Assembly (NCBI GenBank): GCA_000333855.2
Contig: CM007315.1
Coordinates: forward strand, 736,051-798,129
Length of the DNA: 62,079 bases
Direction of reading: 5' to 3'
DNA from: Endotrypanum monterogeii
Lineage: Eukaryota; Euglenozoa; Kinetoplastea; Trypanosomatida; Trypanosomatidae
In this document: positions 51,492 to 61,870 of the stretch, piece by piece
How positions within the stretch are numbered: the stretch's first letter is position 1
Layout: every line of letters starts with the position of its first letter
Notes under the pieces: model-generated
What the model saw: the letters and a program-made list of their open reading frames with translations, nothing else
The model's database searches: none
Told to the model about the DNA's origin: nothing
Position numbers and translations under genes: made by a program

Positions 51492-52213
51492 AGTCTCAAG
51501 GGACTTGTTCAGGAGAACAAAAAAAAAGTCGATCCACTGAAGAGAAAGTAATAAACAAACAAAAAAACAAAAACATGTATGTATGTGTGTCTCTGTGTGT
51601 GTGCCTGTGCGCAGACTTTTTTGAACGAGTGAAGAAGACGATTATGTTGCAAGAATGATTTATGCTGCGGACTGGTCGGATTTATTTCTCTGGATCACCC
51701 CCATTCCGCTTAGTCATTTAGGTTGAGACCTTCAAAAAAGGAAAAAAAAACGATGAGAAACGTAGTATACAAAAAGCAAGCCAACGCAAACACACACCCA
51801 CACACACACACACAGACTCAGACATAAACACACACACAGAATTAGACACAACCACACACAGTCAAAATGAGAGGCGAATTGTTTCACAGGTGTTGAGGGG
51901 AAAGGGGGGAAAGAAAGGTGTCAGTGTATGTCTGATAGAAGTAAAAACAAACAAACAAAAAGATGCCTTGTTGTGATCCTAATCGACGTGAATTGATAGT
52001 TCCCTCCCTCCCTCCCTCCCTCCCTTTCTCCCTGCTTGTGTGTGTGTGTGTGTGTGTCTGTGTGTGATCATTTAGTTTTGCCCCAGAGTTTAGGGACGGA
52101 GGAGAGGGAATGCATGTAGTGAAGACGCCACGCCGCCTTTAAAAAAAAAAAAAAATGTTTCCCCTTTCAGAGTTTCATTTTTCCTCTGCTTCTCCTTTTG
52201 ACCAGGTCAGCTA

Positions 52214-53602
52214 TTATGACTGTTGCTGTTGCCGCTTCTTGGATGCGCTGCGGGCCGGCGAACCGTTGCGGTGCTGCGCCGGGGAGGAGAAGGTGGCATT
52301 CTTCGGTGATGATGTGCTGTGCTTTCCGTTGCTTCGGCCTCTCTGCGCATCGTCGTCGTCGTCGTCTGACTCTGACAGCTGACCCCAGTGCACACACGAG
52401 GGAATTTCACAGTCGTCGTCGTCGCCTGAGCGGATGTCCTTGCGCTCCCCGCCCGTCGCGAGGGTGAGTATCATCATGATGATGAGGGATGCCCAGTATA
52501 CATGCAGCCCCTGAAGCGCAAAGTTCAGCAGGATGAAGAGCATCCACATATTGAGGTTGCCGTGACGCACCTTGGGGGCTATAAAAAGCATTCCTTTGCC
52601 TATATGAGGCAGGCAGTAGAGTCGGAAAAAGAAGAAGCACACAACAAAAACACCAAAGCAGCCGTTGACACTCGATTCGGTGATAAAGCGTTTATACAGC
52701 AATGACTGTCGGTATGTTTTACCGCTATGCTTGGCGTGCTTCTTGTTGTACCGCGTCTGACGTGCGGTGTCTTCCTGCAGCATGTAGTGTAGTGCTTTGC
52801 TGACGCAGAGCATAATATCCGATGCGTCATGAATGAATAAAACGTACGCGCCAACGCGGTGCTCAATCCCGATGTGGGAGAACACCATCAGCGCAATGGT
52901 CATGATGTGGTGCATTATATACTCGAAAAAATCAGAACGCTTCATGTGACGCTCAAAGAAAAGGAGCGAGCACAACTCGGCCAGGTAGAAGCCGAGCCCG
53001 TAATGATAATAAACGAGCAGTGCTTTCGACGGGTTGTGCGGGTGGGGCACAAGAATGCTCAACATCGCCTCGTTGCTCAGGGGAAATTTGAACCAGGGTT
53101 CACCTCGCTGGACGCAGTACCCGAAGTAGGACGACACCACATAAAAGATGGAAAGCCAAAGCTGATTTTGGAACTTCATAATTTTTTTTTGGTTTTGAGA
53201 TGAGAGGGCCGCTACGCCACGCCTGCCAGCAGCGACGCGGCGACGATGACACGCTGAGTTTTCCGTCACAACGCCCAAGTATATTCCGAAGCGCGCCAGC
53301 GGACTGCGGCACACGTATCGGATCGCCATGATACCTAGGAACCAGTACAGGGTAGGAAGCAGCATCCAAAGCAGGCCTACATCCATTCCCCAGCCGCTGC
53401 AACCCGCACCAAATTTTTCTTGGTACGCCTTCATGTTCAGGAGGGCCATCGGAATGTCGGACCACGGCAACATGGCGCGTGCACTGTCTATGATGAGGCG
53501 GGATGCATTCATTGGGTCGGGTATGTATAACTCCTCCACCGATGCGTATGGGCTGCCGATGCCCTGAGCCCGTAACACCTCGGAGGTGTATTGAAGCGCC
53601 AT
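52214..53602 (-). CDS. LAG1: Ceramide synthase, Lag1/TLC family
   Basis: The 462-residue multi-pass protein carries the Lag1 motif: RSDFFEYIMHHIMTIALM at 222-239 with the paired histidines 231-232, then HRVGAYVLFIHDASDIML at 248-265 with aspartates 259 and 262, then the lysine and tyrosine of VSKALHY. These residues define the active site of (dihydro)ceramide synthases, which acylate sphinganine in the ER membrane. Hydrophobic spans occur at about 75-97, 147-163, 200-216, 228-243, 250-268 and two more beyond 330. There is no homeobox-like insert. The C-terminal tail (about 385-462) is unusual: an Asp cluster, SESDDDDDD, then a basic KKRQQQQS end. The start is the ATG at 53602, eight bases after a mapped acceptor; the upstream frame is Phe-rich spacer. 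The product feeds inositol phosphorylceramide synthesis in Leishmania. Confidence 0.92.
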   Translation of the reverse strand: MALQYTSEVLRAQGIGSPYASVEELYIPDPMNASRLIIDSARAMLPWSDIPMALLNMKAYQEKFGAGCSGWGMDVGLLWMLLPTLYWFLGIMAIRYVCRSPLARFGIYLGVVTENSACHRRRVAAGRRGVAALSSQNQKKIMKFQNQLWLSIFYVVSSYFGYCVQRGEPWFKFPLSNEAMLSILVPHPHNPSKALLVYYHYGLGFYLAELCSLLFFERHMKRSDFFEYIMHHIMTIALMVFSHIGIEHRVGAYVLFIHDASDIMLCVSKALHYMLQEDTARQTRYNKKHAKHSGKTYRQSLLYKRFITESSVNGCFGVFVVCFFFFRLYCLPHIGKGMLFIAPKVRHGNLNMWMLFILLNFALQGLHVYWASLIIMMILTLATGGERKDIRSGDDDDCEIPSCVHWGQLSESDDDDDDAQRGRSNGKHSTSSPKNATFSSPAQHRNGSPARSASKKRQQQQS

Positions 53603-56412
53603 TACTGTTCCTAAAACAAACAAACAAACAAAAAAAAAAAACAACAGAAAAAAAAAGCAAATAAGAAGCGAAGATGTCAAGTAGACACGCGATATCCAGG
53701 AATGAGATGACGGGAGAGAAAAGAAAAAAAAATCGGTACGGCTGCCGTCACACCACTGGGTAACGGAGCAGCGGAAGTAGGGAATGGTGCGAGTGGGTGA
53801 AGGCACCTAGTCAAGATGTTTCTGAAGAGAGTGGACTCGAAAAGAAAAAAGACGGCGCTCGACAATTAGAGACCTAAATGCCTGAGATTTTCTCTTGTGC
53901 AGTTTCAGAAGAAGGGGAAAGACATACACACCCACACCCACACTCGCACAGACCTACAAATACACTGAGATTGTATCGAAGCGTGCGACGGTTCCACGAC
54001 GTTGAAGCAAGGAAAAAAAGGGGAAAGACGAGTGAGACAGAGAAGAGGTCGAAAAAGAAACAGAAAATAAAACCCTTGATTTTGATTTTTCCTTGTATTT
54101 CTCTCTCTCAGCGCACTTTTATTGCCGACACTGCAGGGGCAACGGAGATTGATTGCATCCACAAAGCACGCACGCACGCACGCACGTGTGTGTGTGTGTG
54201 TGAGTGAAATAGGGGATTCCGTCAAGGCCGAATACTCAACAGCGAAAGAGGTGGGGTCGGTGTGGCCAGAGATCCACAGGGAAATTAAATAGTCGGGTCG
54301 CGCGCGTACGTGCTAGCGGTTGTCTCGCTTATTTTTTTTTCTTTCTGTCACTGCTTTAGTTGCTGTGGACTACGCAGACACTGCTCGGCAGCGTCCGCCA
54401 GCAGTTGAGGGGGCCCAAAGGAAAAGAAGGAGGACCATTTTTTTTTTTTTTTGCATCATTCCTTCCAATAGACTACACACTGGTCTCAGCTCCATCCCCC
54501 CCCCCTCCCCCTTCCCCTCTCCACTTCGGTTGGGATGTCGCATCGCAGGCACTCCTGGGCAACGTCAACGGGGAATTTAGCTCTTCACTGTCGGAGGCGG
54601 TGGGGCACGGATAAGGGGAGAGGGAGGTGCTGGGGTATCCACTCAGACTGGAGATCGGATCCTTGGTACTCCCCTCCTCTCCCCTTCACACACACAAACA
54701 TAAAAAAAAAATAATATGATCGAACCCTCCCCTCCACACATACACACACACCCTCACATCCCTACTCAGGACATGTAATACCCAAATCGCAATATTTATA
54801 GACTGCATATCGTGGAAAAAAAAAACGCTTGTATTACAACACATTTTTGTGCATATTACGTCGCGGCCTCTTGGTGCTGTCTTCCATCGCTCTTTCTGTT
54901 TTAACAGCACACACGCACACACAGAGGATGTGTTCGTGTTTATATAAAGAAGTATATACGCCAACAATAGATATGAACGAAGTCTTATTTAATATAAAGA
55001 CATTTCTGAAAAGAAGAAAAAAAAAGAAGGTATTGAGTGTAACAGTAACAGAAATGAAGACTTCCCACTCCTCAGGGTCCTGAAAAAAAAAAAAAAGAAA
55101 GGGAAGGAAAGGATGGCTAACGGAACAGTGGAGCCCTGAATGTATTCCTTGAGGGCCATTGTTGCTCCCAGAAAAATTCTTCTGACAAAAAAAAATAAAA
55201 TATCACATGAAACAAACGAACAAACAAGGCGACCTTGTGAGATATTCGTTCTTATCCCCCTCTCCCTCGACATTATTGTCGTATTCTTCTGCCTCGTCCG
55301 CTTTATCTCCCCCGTCGTCATTTATTTCACTGCGCGCTCCGAAAAAAAAAAAAAGTATGAGGCAGAGGACACAGGAGGCCTAAGGCAATCAGCACATTCT
55401 CATTACAAAACCCAAGTGCGGCGCGTGCGTAAGGGGAGAGGAGGCGCAGCAGTGCTCGCGACCGCGGTCGAGGAGATGCAACAACTACGGGGTGTAGAGG
55501 GGAGAGGGATATCGCACAGCTGAGATTGACTCGAGAGAAAGAAGATCAGCAGCAGAGGTCAACTCTATTTAAGAGGGGCACGCAGGCACGGCTTCACGAA
55601 CGGAAGAGGTGAAAAAAAAAAAAAACATGCGACACACATACCAATGTTGCATCGTGAGAGAATATGTCGGGCAAAGGGGAGGGCTAGGGATTCGCCTTGC
55701 ACCGTCACTCCTTTCCTCCTCCTCCTCAGATGAAAATAAATATCTCCCAAAACATAAATTTAATTGGGACTGATGGCCAGAGCAGAGGGGGAGTAGGAAT
55801 GAAGAGATGGGGGGGGGGGGAGGTGGAGGGGAAGGACGAAGCACACACATGAAAAAGAAAATAGGGGGAGGTAGATAGACACCCGCACAACAGCCTCGGG
55901 GGAGAAAAAAGTGATAGCGAACGAAAAAAAAAAAATTGACACAAGAAATAGAACTGCACACACCAGCTTAAACAACAAAACAACACAAAACAACAAAAAA
56001 AAGTAGAATGCACTTATGTTGAGGAAGAAAAAAAAATAAAGTACATCGAAGGTCCAGCTGGCGACCACATTCAGGAAGAAAGGGTTTGGGGTGTATGAGG
56101 GTTGACGTGAGAAACGGGAAAAAACAAAAAAAAAGGACGAGCGCAGGAACACCCACGCCCACAGACCTTTTCGCTGGGGTTTCCTCGTCAAAAATATCAT
56201 CTCCTTTCAAAGATTTGGCGACATTCTCTCCCCTTGGCCGGTGGGGAGAGATGCGCATTATATATATTCCCGTGTGTGTGGGAGGGAGAGGCGGTCGTTG
56301 GAGGACTACTTAGCGCACCCTCGGCTCGGATAGCCCTTCACCTCTTGGAAAAAAAAAAACAAAAAAACTTTCCAATTGTTCATCTCATCACCGTCATCCT
56401 TCGCACTGTTTA
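53603..56412. other. Spacer rich in homopolymers
   Basis: No gene is visible in 2.8 kb. It holds a (CGCA)n(TG)n run at about 54165-54202, (CA)n near 54730-54750, T run near 54438-54453, G run near 55810-55821, and A runs of 10-15 throughout. Frames of 90-150 codons on the minus strand are Phe/Leu-rich translations of A-rich plus-strand DNA. No structured RNA is recognised. Confidence 0.5.
53611..53656 (-). promoter_or_regulatory. Spliced-leader acceptor of the ceramide synthase gene
   Basis: On the minus strand a U-rich tract with scattered G (opposite 53613-53656) ends in UUUUAG, the AG being the complement of 53611-53612. The leader-free 5' UTR would be only eight bases, or two if the next AG is used. 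Confidence 0.65.
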
Positions 56413-59400
56413 TCACGTGTCTTCATCGGAGCTAATCGCGGCGAGCTCGTCTTCCTCCAACGTGAGACCGGCCTCCAGAAGCAGTTCTTTGCTTATTGCC
56501 CGTACTTGCATAGCCGTGGGACGCTTGGCTGGGTCGAGTGAGAGACAGGCGATAACAGGCTCGACTGCACGGTAGCCATATATGTTAATCACACTTGCTT
56601 CTCTAAGAGAGTCTAGGTTCGCCACCACACGACCCTGCACTAGTGCGTCGCTGAAGGGTCGCCCTCCGGTCTTCGTCAGCTCTGCCAGCTCTGCTGGAGT
56701 CCCGAGTGGATCGCCGTCGTTTCCGGTAGCCCACCTCCACGGCTGCTGTTTTGTCATCGCCTCCAACGACCCAAGGCCGAAACAAAACATATCACACTGC
56801 GGGGTGGGCAGGGCGCCGGTTGCCATCCGCGGACTCAAGTAGCAGCTTTGGTGCTGATAAAAAAGATCGCGTGTTGCTTTTCGGTCACCCGAGTGCCCCG
56901 TGAGGCGGCATTTCCCATCGGCACTCACTAATACATTGTCCAGGGATATCTTCCCGTGCGCCAGCCCACGCTCATGCAGGTACGAGAGAGCGGTGAGAGT
57001 TTGCAGGCCAAAGCGAAAGATTGTCACCGGCTTCACGTGCGAGTAGCGGAGAACGAGCTCGCGAAGGGTGCCGCCGGGACTGAACTCCCAGATGAGCATC
57101 ACACCGCCCTCGATCGACTCGGAGAACCCCAAGGAGGAAAGGAGGTTCGGGTGCTGCAGCTTCTGGTGCTTGTCAAACAAGCATCGCATCATCTCCGCCT
57201 GATGTGCTGTGGGCCCACAGACGGGTGCGGCGCTGCGCACTGCATCGGACATGGGTCCTGTTGGGGCGTCTTTGATGGCTTCAGCGACCACAGGGTGAAT
57301 ATCGCGATAGATAAAAAATTTAATGGTGCTCAGCAGCCCTGTAGAGCCCATCGCCAGCTGCCTTCTCTCACATACGAGCTCTGCGGTCAGCTCGCACGTT
57401 CTCTGACTACGCGCGATGTGCCAGTAGAGCCCTTGTTGATCGCGCATCCAGGCAGGCAGGGACGGCACCGAAAACCGAAACGCTTCTACACCGTCTTTCA
57501 TTTCCAATACGTAGCGGTCTCGGGCTTCAGGGAACTGCCGCCACGCCCCCACGGAAGAGCCGCTGCGCAACTCATCGCACGCCTCCCGATCCTCTACAGC
57601 GCTCAACTCGCATTTCGAGGACAGCGCCATCCTCCAGTTTTTCGATTCATTCCCGTGCACCATCGGCTTCATGTCGCGGAGTACCCTGTCCATGCCCAGG
57701 GGGCAGAGGCGTACTTTGCACAGTGGCCCGGTATACCCACGCCGCACACAGCGCCCGCACTCGTGCATCAGTCGTGCGACCTGCATCGAGACAGCACCAC
57801 TCGTCGCGGTGCTGGCCGCCACCTCGCGACTCATGCACGCCGGCAGGAGGCCAGGCTCGAGGTCGGCGATCTCCGCGACGCTGCGGTAGGCAGCCAGCGC
57901 ACCCGTGTAGTCACCTCGCAGCATGTGCGCAAAGCCGTCGGTGCAGCAGCGCGCGTACAGCTGCCACGCCGTGTCGTCGGTTGCGCGGCCGGGCAGCACC
58001 TCGTAGAGCACAATGACGTCGCTGTCCAGCCCCGCACGGCCCGTGCGCAGCACATCCACCGGGATTAGCCGCACGCCGTGGTCCGCCCTGCCGCATCGGC
58101 TGACCGTGCGCCGCACCTCCGCGCGCAGCAGCGTCGATGTTTCCTCCGTCGTGGCGACGCGCACACCGATGCGCTGTGGCACACAGCCCAGCTCGCGCTG
58201 CACGTCACGACCGAGCGCCACCTGCAGTGTCTGCTCGCTGCCGGCGGGGCAGTACTGGCCGCAGGTGAACATGCTCGTGTCCAACAGCGCGCGCACGTCT
58301 GGCATGGACGAGATGCCGTCCTGCTGCGCATCGACCCAGCTTAGCAGATCCAGCGCGAAGGCGACGGCGTTGCGTGCATCCTGCGCGGCGTGGCACTTCA
58401 TCTCTTCCCGCTGCATGGGGCTCTGTGGCTGCGATGCGGATGAAGAAGCGGACTCACCGTGCGGCGTCGAGGCGTCCGTAGACGACACCGCTGTCAACGG
58501 CGCCTCGTCACTACGCGGGAGGTGCGCTCGCACGGTGCTGTTGAAGTGCAGAACGCACGCATCGGGGCAGAGGCGGTGCAGCGTGCCGTGGTGCGTGTGG
58601 CACAGATCCTGCACGGCGGTGATAAATGCGGTGAGTGCGGCCGGTGTGGGGAAGGGGCCGCTGTTGGCGGTGTTGGCTGCCTGCGCCGTTCTCTCAGCAG
58701 CTGCGATGAGTCGCTGTCCATGGGACCAGTGGGGGTTTTCTTTTTCAGCCAGGAGCGGTGGCGACGCGAAGAGGGCCGGCGCGATGGGGGCGTTCACACC
58801 AATCGAGACATGTAGTACAGTGGAGAGGTGCAGCGATAGTGGGGTCGTCGTAGGTTTCCGGCGTCTTCGCAGGGGTAGTGGGGAGGAGGTGCCCTGTCTT
58901 GGGACACCTTTGCTCTGGCGGGTTGTATTGTTCATGGCGCGCTGTCGGAGGCCCTCAGGGACAAAGGCGTCAACGTCGCGTAACTGTTGCATCGTTCTGT
59001 TGTGTGCTTTAATGAGAGCATCGACTTCACCAAAGCGGACAAAATTAGTGCCTCCAGGGCGGTAGAGTTGTCGATCGCCGTGCTCGACGCTAGCCAACAG
59101 ACTGGCTCGCAAACCGTTGAGGGGTTTCGAGAACGTGCGATGGATGAGGCACCAAAAAAGAGAAGCTAAGATAAGGACAACGGCGGATACTGTGCACTTG
59201 CTGATGATGTTGATAAACGTGTGCGGCGCGGTGATGTCTGCCTGTCCACTGACGTAGATGAGAGGCAGCACGAGGCCCTTCGTGCTCGTGTAGCTCCACG
59301 CAGTGACTGTCGCCGGTGCACCTTCGTACTGGAAGTCGACGGTGTACCTGTACCCTTCCACCTGCAGTGAAGCAAGGTTTACGTGTTTCAGTGCAGCGCG

Positions 59401-60486
59401 CATCAGCGGGTCGCGGACCTCACTGGACTTGAGGTATGCCCTGTAGCTGTGGACCCGCGGCATGTGGATGACAGTCTCCAAGATGGTTCGCTGTCCCCAG
59501 TTGTTTGACATTATGAGAGGGTCGCTTTCGGTGAGCGTGTGATTGATAAACAATGCTATGCGGGAACCAGCGAGGTGCGAGCCGTCCATCTCTTGCAGCA
59601 GTCTCGTGCCGTTGATGTGGAGGTGCACGTAGTCTGTTATCGAGCTGTTGCTCTGATCATGGAGGCTTCTGTCCACTATGCATGCTGGCGTGTTGAGCGC
59701 AAGTAAGTGGGGCGAGAACGGCCCTACCCGCCACATGCTGCGACGGTCAAAATGAGAGATTTGATGCGACTCACATTTTGAGGAAATCCGAAATACGGGA
59801 ACATCGTTTATGTTTTCTTCGATGGCGTTGGAGATGTTCCGCATCGATAGGGGCCACTCCCTTGCCACGCGTAGCGGGCGATAGAAGCGGTAGGTATCCT
59901 TGTCGACATAGTGTGTGGCATTGACGGTATGGTTGTAGGAAACAAAGCCTGCAAACAAAATTGAGGACTTCTTTTCATTAAAGCCGTGCATGCAGCTGAT
60001 GACCTCTCGATGCTTTAGCGAGGCGATGGATAGGGTGGATATAAGCATTTCTTTATCGTAGGCCGTGAGGATCGAGCAGATCGTGGATAAGGTCTTCTCG
60101 GATTGCATTGGTAGTGAGGTGCGTACGGACAGTGAGGCGAGGTTGGCCCCCATGTAGTACGCGACACCAATCTTTTGATTAAGCCACTTGCCGATAACGT
60201 GGGCATGCAGATCGTGGAGTGTGTGCCACGACTCGACTACAGCGGTGGAGACGAGAGTCTCTGTGATGATGGCAATACACAGACCAACAGCTGCGAGAAG
60301 GGCAGAAAAGAGTGCAGTCCAGAGAACGTCAACCCGACAGAAAAAATTACGCCATGCGGCGTGCGTTGAGGTGCGAGGCGGCCGCTGTTCGCATGCGTTC
60401 AAAGGGGAAAGCGCCTTCTCTCGGAGGTTCTCACCGCTAGGCACCCTCGTCGTCGTCGGCAGCGTGGTGCGGGGAAACAATTTCAT
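56413..60486 (-). CDS. Receptor-like membrane protein with cyclase-like and pseudokinase domains
   Basis: The 1357-residue protein has a membrane segment at about 54-76, an ectodomain with several NxS/T sites (77-423), a second segment at 424-448 and a HAMP-like helix pair at 449-505. Next comes a degenerate class III cyclase-like region (about 550-880): HGTLHRLCPDACVLHFN mimics the GG.v.k..GD...F element, and a CG..C...G stretch follows, but the metal-binding aspartates are not recognisable. A short TPR-like helix pair follows (LRGDYTGALAAYRSV). The C-terminal kinase-like domain keeps HPNLL, LSYLHERGL, CDMFCFGLGSLEAM and KRPTAMQV. HRD is replaced by HGK (1177-1179), the DFG region reads TGHSG, and no glycine-rich loop is seen. 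It is therefore probably a pseudokinase. I recall kinome surveys listing trypanosomatid kinases fused to cyclase-like domains. The start is the ATG at 60486. Confidence 0.85.
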   Translation of the reverse strand: MKLFPRTTLPTTTRVPSGENLREKALSPLNACEQRPPRTSTHAAWRNFFCRVDVLWTALFSALLAAVGLCIAIITETLVSTAVVESWHTLHDLHAHVIGKWLNQKIGVAYYMGANLASLSVRTSLPMQSEKTLSTICSILTAYDKEMLISTLSIASLKHREVISCMHGFNEKKSSILFAGFVSYNHTVNATHYVDKDTYRFYRPLRVAREWPLSMRNISNAIEENINDVPVFRISSKCESHQISHFDRRSMWRVGPFSPHLLALNTPACIVDRSLHDQSNSSITDYVHLHINGTRLLQEMDGSHLAGSRIALFINHTLTESDPLIMSNNWGQRTILETVIHMPRVHSYRAYLKSSEVRDPLMRAALKHVNLASLQVEGYRYTVDFQYEGAPATVTAWSYTSTKGLVLPLIYVSGQADITAPHTFINIISKCTVSAVVLILASLFWCLIHRTFSKPLNGLRASLLASVEHGDRQLYRPGGTNFVRFGEVDALIKAHNRTMQQLRDVDAFVPEGLRQRAMNNTTRQSKGVPRQGTSSPLPLRRRRKPTTTPLSLHLSTVLHVSIGVNAPIAPALFASPPLLAEKENPHWSHGQRLIAAAERTAQAANTANSGPFPTPAALTAFITAVQDLCHTHHGTLHRLCPDACVLHFNSTVRAHLPRSDEAPLTAVSSTDASTPHGESASSSASQPQSPMQREEMKCHAAQDARNAVAFALDLLSWVDAQQDGISSMPDVRALLDTSMFTCGQYCPAGSEQTLQVALGRDVQRELGCVPQRIGVRVATTEETSTLLRAEVRRTVSRCGRADHGVRLIPVDVLRTGRAGLDSDVIVLYEVLPGRATDDTAWQLYARCCTDGFAHMLRGDYTGALAAYRSVAEIADLEPGLLPACMSREVAASTATSGAVSMQVARLMHECGRCVRRGYTGPLCKVRLCPLGMDRVLRDMKPMVHGNESKNWRMALSSKCELSAVEDREACDELRSGSSVGAWRQFPEARDRYVLEMKDGVEAFRFSVPSLPAWMRDQQGLYWHIARSQRTCELTAELVCERRQLAMGSTGLLSTIKFFIYRDIHPVVAEAIKDAPTGPMSDAVRSAAPVCGPTAHQAEMMRCLFDKHQKLQHPNLLSSLGFSESIEGGVMLIWEFSPGGTLRELVLRYSHVKPVTIFRFGLQTLTALSYLHERGLAHGKISLDNVLVSADGKCRLTGHSGDRKATRDLFYQHQSCYLSPRMATGALPTPQCDMFCFGLGSLEAMTKQQPWRWATGNDGDPLGTPAELAELTKTGGRPFSDALVQGRVVANLDSLREASVINIYGYRAVEPVIACLSLDPAKRPTAMQVRAISKELLLEAGLTLEEDELAAISSDEDT

Positions 60487-60492
60487 GCTATA

Positions 60493-60556
60493 CTAGGCGA
60501 GAGGGTTTATGTAGTTAGCGAAGAGGGAGGGAGGGAGGGGGGGGAAGGGGGGGAGT
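60493..60556 (-). promoter_or_regulatory. Spliced-leader acceptor of the pseudokinase gene
   Basis: On the minus strand a long CU tract (opposite 60521-60556) is followed by the first AG at the complement of 60493-60494. Only six bases then separate it from the ATG at 60486, so the 5' UTR is very short. Confidence 0.6.
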
Positions 60557-61012
60557 GGCAGCGGTTCCTTCTGCAGTCTCGGTTGGAGACGCCTGATGTC
60601 GAGGGCCGGGGCGAAAGGGGGGGGGATAGGAAAACAGGGGAGGGGGGAGGAGGTGGGGGGGGGCAGCCGGATAGTGTGCGATTTGGGATGGGAGGGGAGA
60701 GGGAGGAGGGGAGATGCCACGCAGAGGGCAACGGGGTGGGGGTGGGTGGGCTTCATCCGAACAGTGAGGAACAGAAGGGAAAGGCCCCATTTTCCTTCAT
60801 GGCGGGGCCGTAGTGGCAGCGACCAGCCCGGGGGAGCGACTGGTAAGCATTTATATTTGCAAGGTGGAATACTCTGTCGAGCTATGTGTCGTGTGTGCTG
60901 GTTTTTTTTTCCCTTCCCATTTTGGGTTAATGTATCATCGGGTGTTTGCGAGATACTGAGGCTCACACCGCTGGAGAGGAAGAGTGTCAGTGCAGTTGGT
61001 TCGCTTTGAGAG

Positions 61013-61013
<1 letters not shown>

Positions 61014-61045
<32 letters not shown>
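61014..61045. repeat. (TG)n microsatellite
   Basis: About 32 bases of uninterrupted TG, reading as (CA)n on the transcribed strand. Confidence 0.95.
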
Positions 61046-61047
<2 letters not shown>

Positions 61048-61399
61048 AGGAGGAGGGGAAGTGGGAGACGGACAGAGGAGTGTGATTCCGTGGAAGCTGC
61101 AGATGTAAGTTTGTGTGCGAGTGCCAAATTATTTAGAAGCGGCGGAGAGGAAGGGCGAGACAACGCAGTGATCTCTGAAAAATGAGCCATCGTCCCCCCA
61201 AGAACAGATGCAGTAGGATAGTACAGCAGAATACAAAGGACAATACTCTTCCCCTCTCCACACAAACAAACAGCACAAGGGACTGCGTTGAGTTGGTTTG
61301 AGTGATGGCGTTGAGTGGGCACATCAGTACAATCAGAAGAAAATGGGATGCATGCACACAGAAGAGAGTGAGGGCAGACAAGGGCATTCCAGAGGGGGG

Positions 61400-61870
61400 A
61401 GAGAAAATCGCAACGGCGGGGCGGTTACCTTGGGTGTGTCGGCACACACGCATCTTACTGTGCACTGTGACACACAGGAAACGCCAGTGCTGACCCCGCA
61501 GGGCCGTGCCCACGCGTCGTGTTGATTGGAGACAAGATCCAGCATGTTTTCCCCGAGGCACATTGCACCACCTGATCCGCTGCAGCATCGACAGGCCTTG
61601 CATCCCTGTCAGCACGATCATGAGATGCCCCCTATGGTGACGCCCGCTCACCGCTCCTAGATACGATCTGTGCGATGACCCGGGTGCAGTCGCCGGAGGA
61701 GGCCGTTATCGCAGTGCCCCTTAGCCGTCTCGGTGCCTAGCACGCGCATACCGAGCCTGGCGCAATCTAGTGCGACACGATGGTGACAGTACAGAGCGCT
61801 GCGGGTAGCATCCCGGGGCACGTAATCGGCAACCGGTGCGGCGCTGACCACCTCTCGGAGGCGCGCGGTC
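61400..61870. repeat. GC-rich non-repetitive block, possible retroposon relic
   Basis: Composition is balanced and GC-rich, without the homopolymers of the surrounding spacer. A 64-codon minus frame (61657-61851) and a 172-codon one (61133-61651) cross it, but neither has a domain I know. Such an island in a 3' flank is where SIDER-type relics usually sit. I could not align it to the two repeat copies found elsewhere in the window. Confidence 0.25.

Larger units (their letters stand above)
49863..52213. other. Spacer with two long AT palindromes
   Basis: No gene is visible. Two AT palindromes are listed separately. Other content is (CA)n at 51139-51165, (CCCT)n at about 52003-52025 on the plus strand, (TG)n at about 52036-52056, G runs near 50626-50637, and A runs. 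Purine-rich stretches such as 50160-50220 read as pyrimidine tract on the transcribed strand. Confidence 0.5.

Noticed and set aside
56956..59065. Two plus-strand frames of 350-370 codons
   Set aside because: They are antisense to the pseudokinase/pseudocyclase gene, in a GC-rich part where several frames stay open by chance.
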